Origin: Arion vulgaris
Lineage: Eukaryota > Mollusca > Gastropoda > Stylommatophora > Arionidae
Assembly: GCA_020796225.1 (NCBI GenBank)
Contig: CM036755.1
Location: 60,376,652-60,440,651 of the forward strand
Length of the DNA stretch: 64,000 nt
Direction: 5' to 3'
The notes beneath the pieces were generated by a model. The model saw nothing but the letters and a program-made list of their open reading frames with translations, was not told the origin of the DNA and searched no databases. Of the stretch, positions 62,901 through 64,000 are shown in pieces. How positions within the stretch are numbered: the stretch's first letter is position 1; every line of letters begins with the position of its first letter. The translations under genes and the position numbers were made by a program.

Positions 62901-63071
62901 CAGGACCGTGTGGTATATTTTCTCAGTATGATGCAAATCTTCGAAATGCCGCCCCTTAAATGTGTTTTCTTTAAAATTACCTTCAATTGTGATTTTAATT
63001 TCGCTGCTTACGCCGCCCCCCTTACCGTACCGCCCGATGCGATCGCCTCTCTGTATCATGGCACGGCCCTA
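62901..63071 (-). mobile_element. M2 hAT-type miniature element, with 8-bp target duplication
   Basis: 171 bp, CAGGACCGTGTGG to GGCACGGCCCTA. Flanks CCCAAAGG (62893-62900) and CCAAAAGG (63072-63079). Inner words GCCGCCCCTTAAATG and AATTTC match the 49-kb copy in reverse. Confidence 0.88.
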
Positions 63072-63247
63072 CCAAAAGGAGTCAGAACAAACTACTCTAG
63101 CTCTTGGAGACTGTCTGGGCTGTTATGTTCACTGTGATCATTCCTAAAAAACCAATTCCTTACGGGTCACAACATTAAGTTCTCTTATACTCTACTCATG
63201 TTTTCTAAGAATTACTCTCCAATATCGGATTTGAGAATATGCACTGA

Positions 63248-64000
63248 CGATTCTTCTTCTTCGAACGCTCCACATCGACCACTCCACATCGACCACTCCC
63301 ACCATCGACCACTCCACATCGACCACTCCACATCGACCACTCCACATCGACCACTTATTAACCACTCTTTGTAATTTCTATGCGATCTGAGCCTTCTTCT
63401 ACTTCTGCATTCTCACTAGATTTCGATTTCGGATTCTCTAATGAAGGCAGCCGTCTGCCTCAGATTATCAGCCACGGCATACAGTTTGTCTTGGACGCTG
63501 GTGTAAGTGTGCCACCTCTTTTTATCAGGTCTGCATACTGGGGCAGTTATGTAGGATATAATTCCTATGATTTCTGCTTCCCCGTTTGTGCCGACCTCTT
63601 CGAAAGTATGTTTTGGCCACCCTCGTGATGGTAGGTCTGGCATTCTTACTGCTTGGCTAACTCTTCCAAGGCAGATTGGCGACCGTAGAATCCGTTATCC
63701 CATTCCTCATTGTAAGAGGTCGTTGCACCATGTTATGCGCCTTACGGCCTGATGCATCCGTTTTCTGCAAGCATTTGTTTCGGGCTAGCATTCCCTAGCG
63801 GACACATGCATCCGATTTCACCCAACCCCCCTTTGTCGCCTCTTACGACATGCGCAGCAGGTAACAGTGGTTCTATTCTTTACACCCCAAATGTGGGTCC
63901 CTGTAATCACTCGGGCGGATCTGAGCCTAAGAAAGGGTGTACGTTGTGCCTGTTATGCGTCTCAAGTAGGCTAGCACAACCGATTTTGTGACGCTTTTTA
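63248..64000 (-). mobile_element. S3 SINE split by an SVN element, runs off the window
   Basis: Tail part 63248-63393 (TCTTCTTCTTCGAACGCTCC to GCGATCTGAGCC) and the rest from 63918 (GATCTGAGCCTAAGAAAGGG to the edge). At 63262-63352 the 14-bp word CCACATCGACCACT is repeated about seven times where other S3 copies have it once. Confidence 0.85.
63394..63917 (-). mobile_element. SVN composite, single repeat unit, with target duplication
   Basis: 524 bp between two perfect GATCTGAGCC copies (63384-63393, 63918-63927). On the minus strand: head CGCCCGAGTGATTACAGGGA, middle, LINE-end part (QDKLYAVADNLRQTAAFIRE, open from 63643 down), tail. This is the simplest form of the element and shows the array began from one unit. 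Confidence 0.92.

Noticed and set aside
1..64000. Endogenous retrovirus or LTR retrotransposon
   Set aside because: I found no paired long direct repeats, gag or integrase-like frames, or envelope sequence; all reverse-transcriptase sequence is of non-LTR type.

Overview
This window is animal nuclear DNA: AT-rich, intron-containing, and packed with interspersed repeats. The only host gene I can support is the 3' part of a GATA-family zinc-finger transcription factor on the + strand, six coding exons between about 470 and 11698. Its 5' exons lie left of the window. Both GATA fingers are intact, and the basic tail after the second finger (VNRPLSMRKDGIQTRKRKPK) is of the GATA4/5/6 (Drosophila pannier) type. 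This gene type, together with the abundance of tRNA-headed SINEs, many RTE-like LINE tails and hAT miniature elements, suggests a spiralian invertebrate. A mollusc, possibly a cephalopod, is my best guess, but this is inference and not shown by any single sequence.

Layout. 0.5-11.7 kb: GATA exons, with repeat-filled introns. The two exons at 6752-6925 and 8161-8498 start with the same motif and look like an internal exon duplication. The last intron holds a three-layer nest: a LINE fragment, a hAT miniature element inside it, and a mariner inside that. The mariner has 412-bp inverted arms. 11.7-31 kb: 3' UTR, then LINE 3' fragments from about a dozen lineages, tRNA-headed SINEs and small tandem arrays. 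31-42 kb: composite SINE/LINE elements, a 1.6-kb minisatellite of 43-bp units, two paralogous blocks (35.3-37.3 and 38.6-39.7 kb) carrying a 28-bp array and inverted SINE arms, a 25-bp array with higher-order structure, and a 59-bp array. 42-57 kb: more SINEs, many nested with clear target-site duplications, and an 18-bp purine-rich array. 57-64 kb: the longest reverse-transcriptase fragment, a composite element with 14 copies of an 88-bp unit, an 87-bp array, and a last composite nested in a SINE.

Most interesting item: four copies (31.0, 43.2, 58.8, 63.4 kb) of a composite retroelement that parallels primate SVA in architecture. It has a SINE-type head shared with two other families, a segment derived from the C-terminus of a LINE polyprotein, a variable-number 88-bp tandem repeat (about 1 to 14 units) and a GAA-rich tail. 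Target-site duplications at the outer ends show that each copy moved as one unit (the 43-kb copy has only a weak duplication).

Family labels (S1-S7, M1, M2, SVN, L-A to L-N, R3, R4) are mine, made by comparing copies inside this window. No database was searched, and boundaries without a target-site duplication are approximate.
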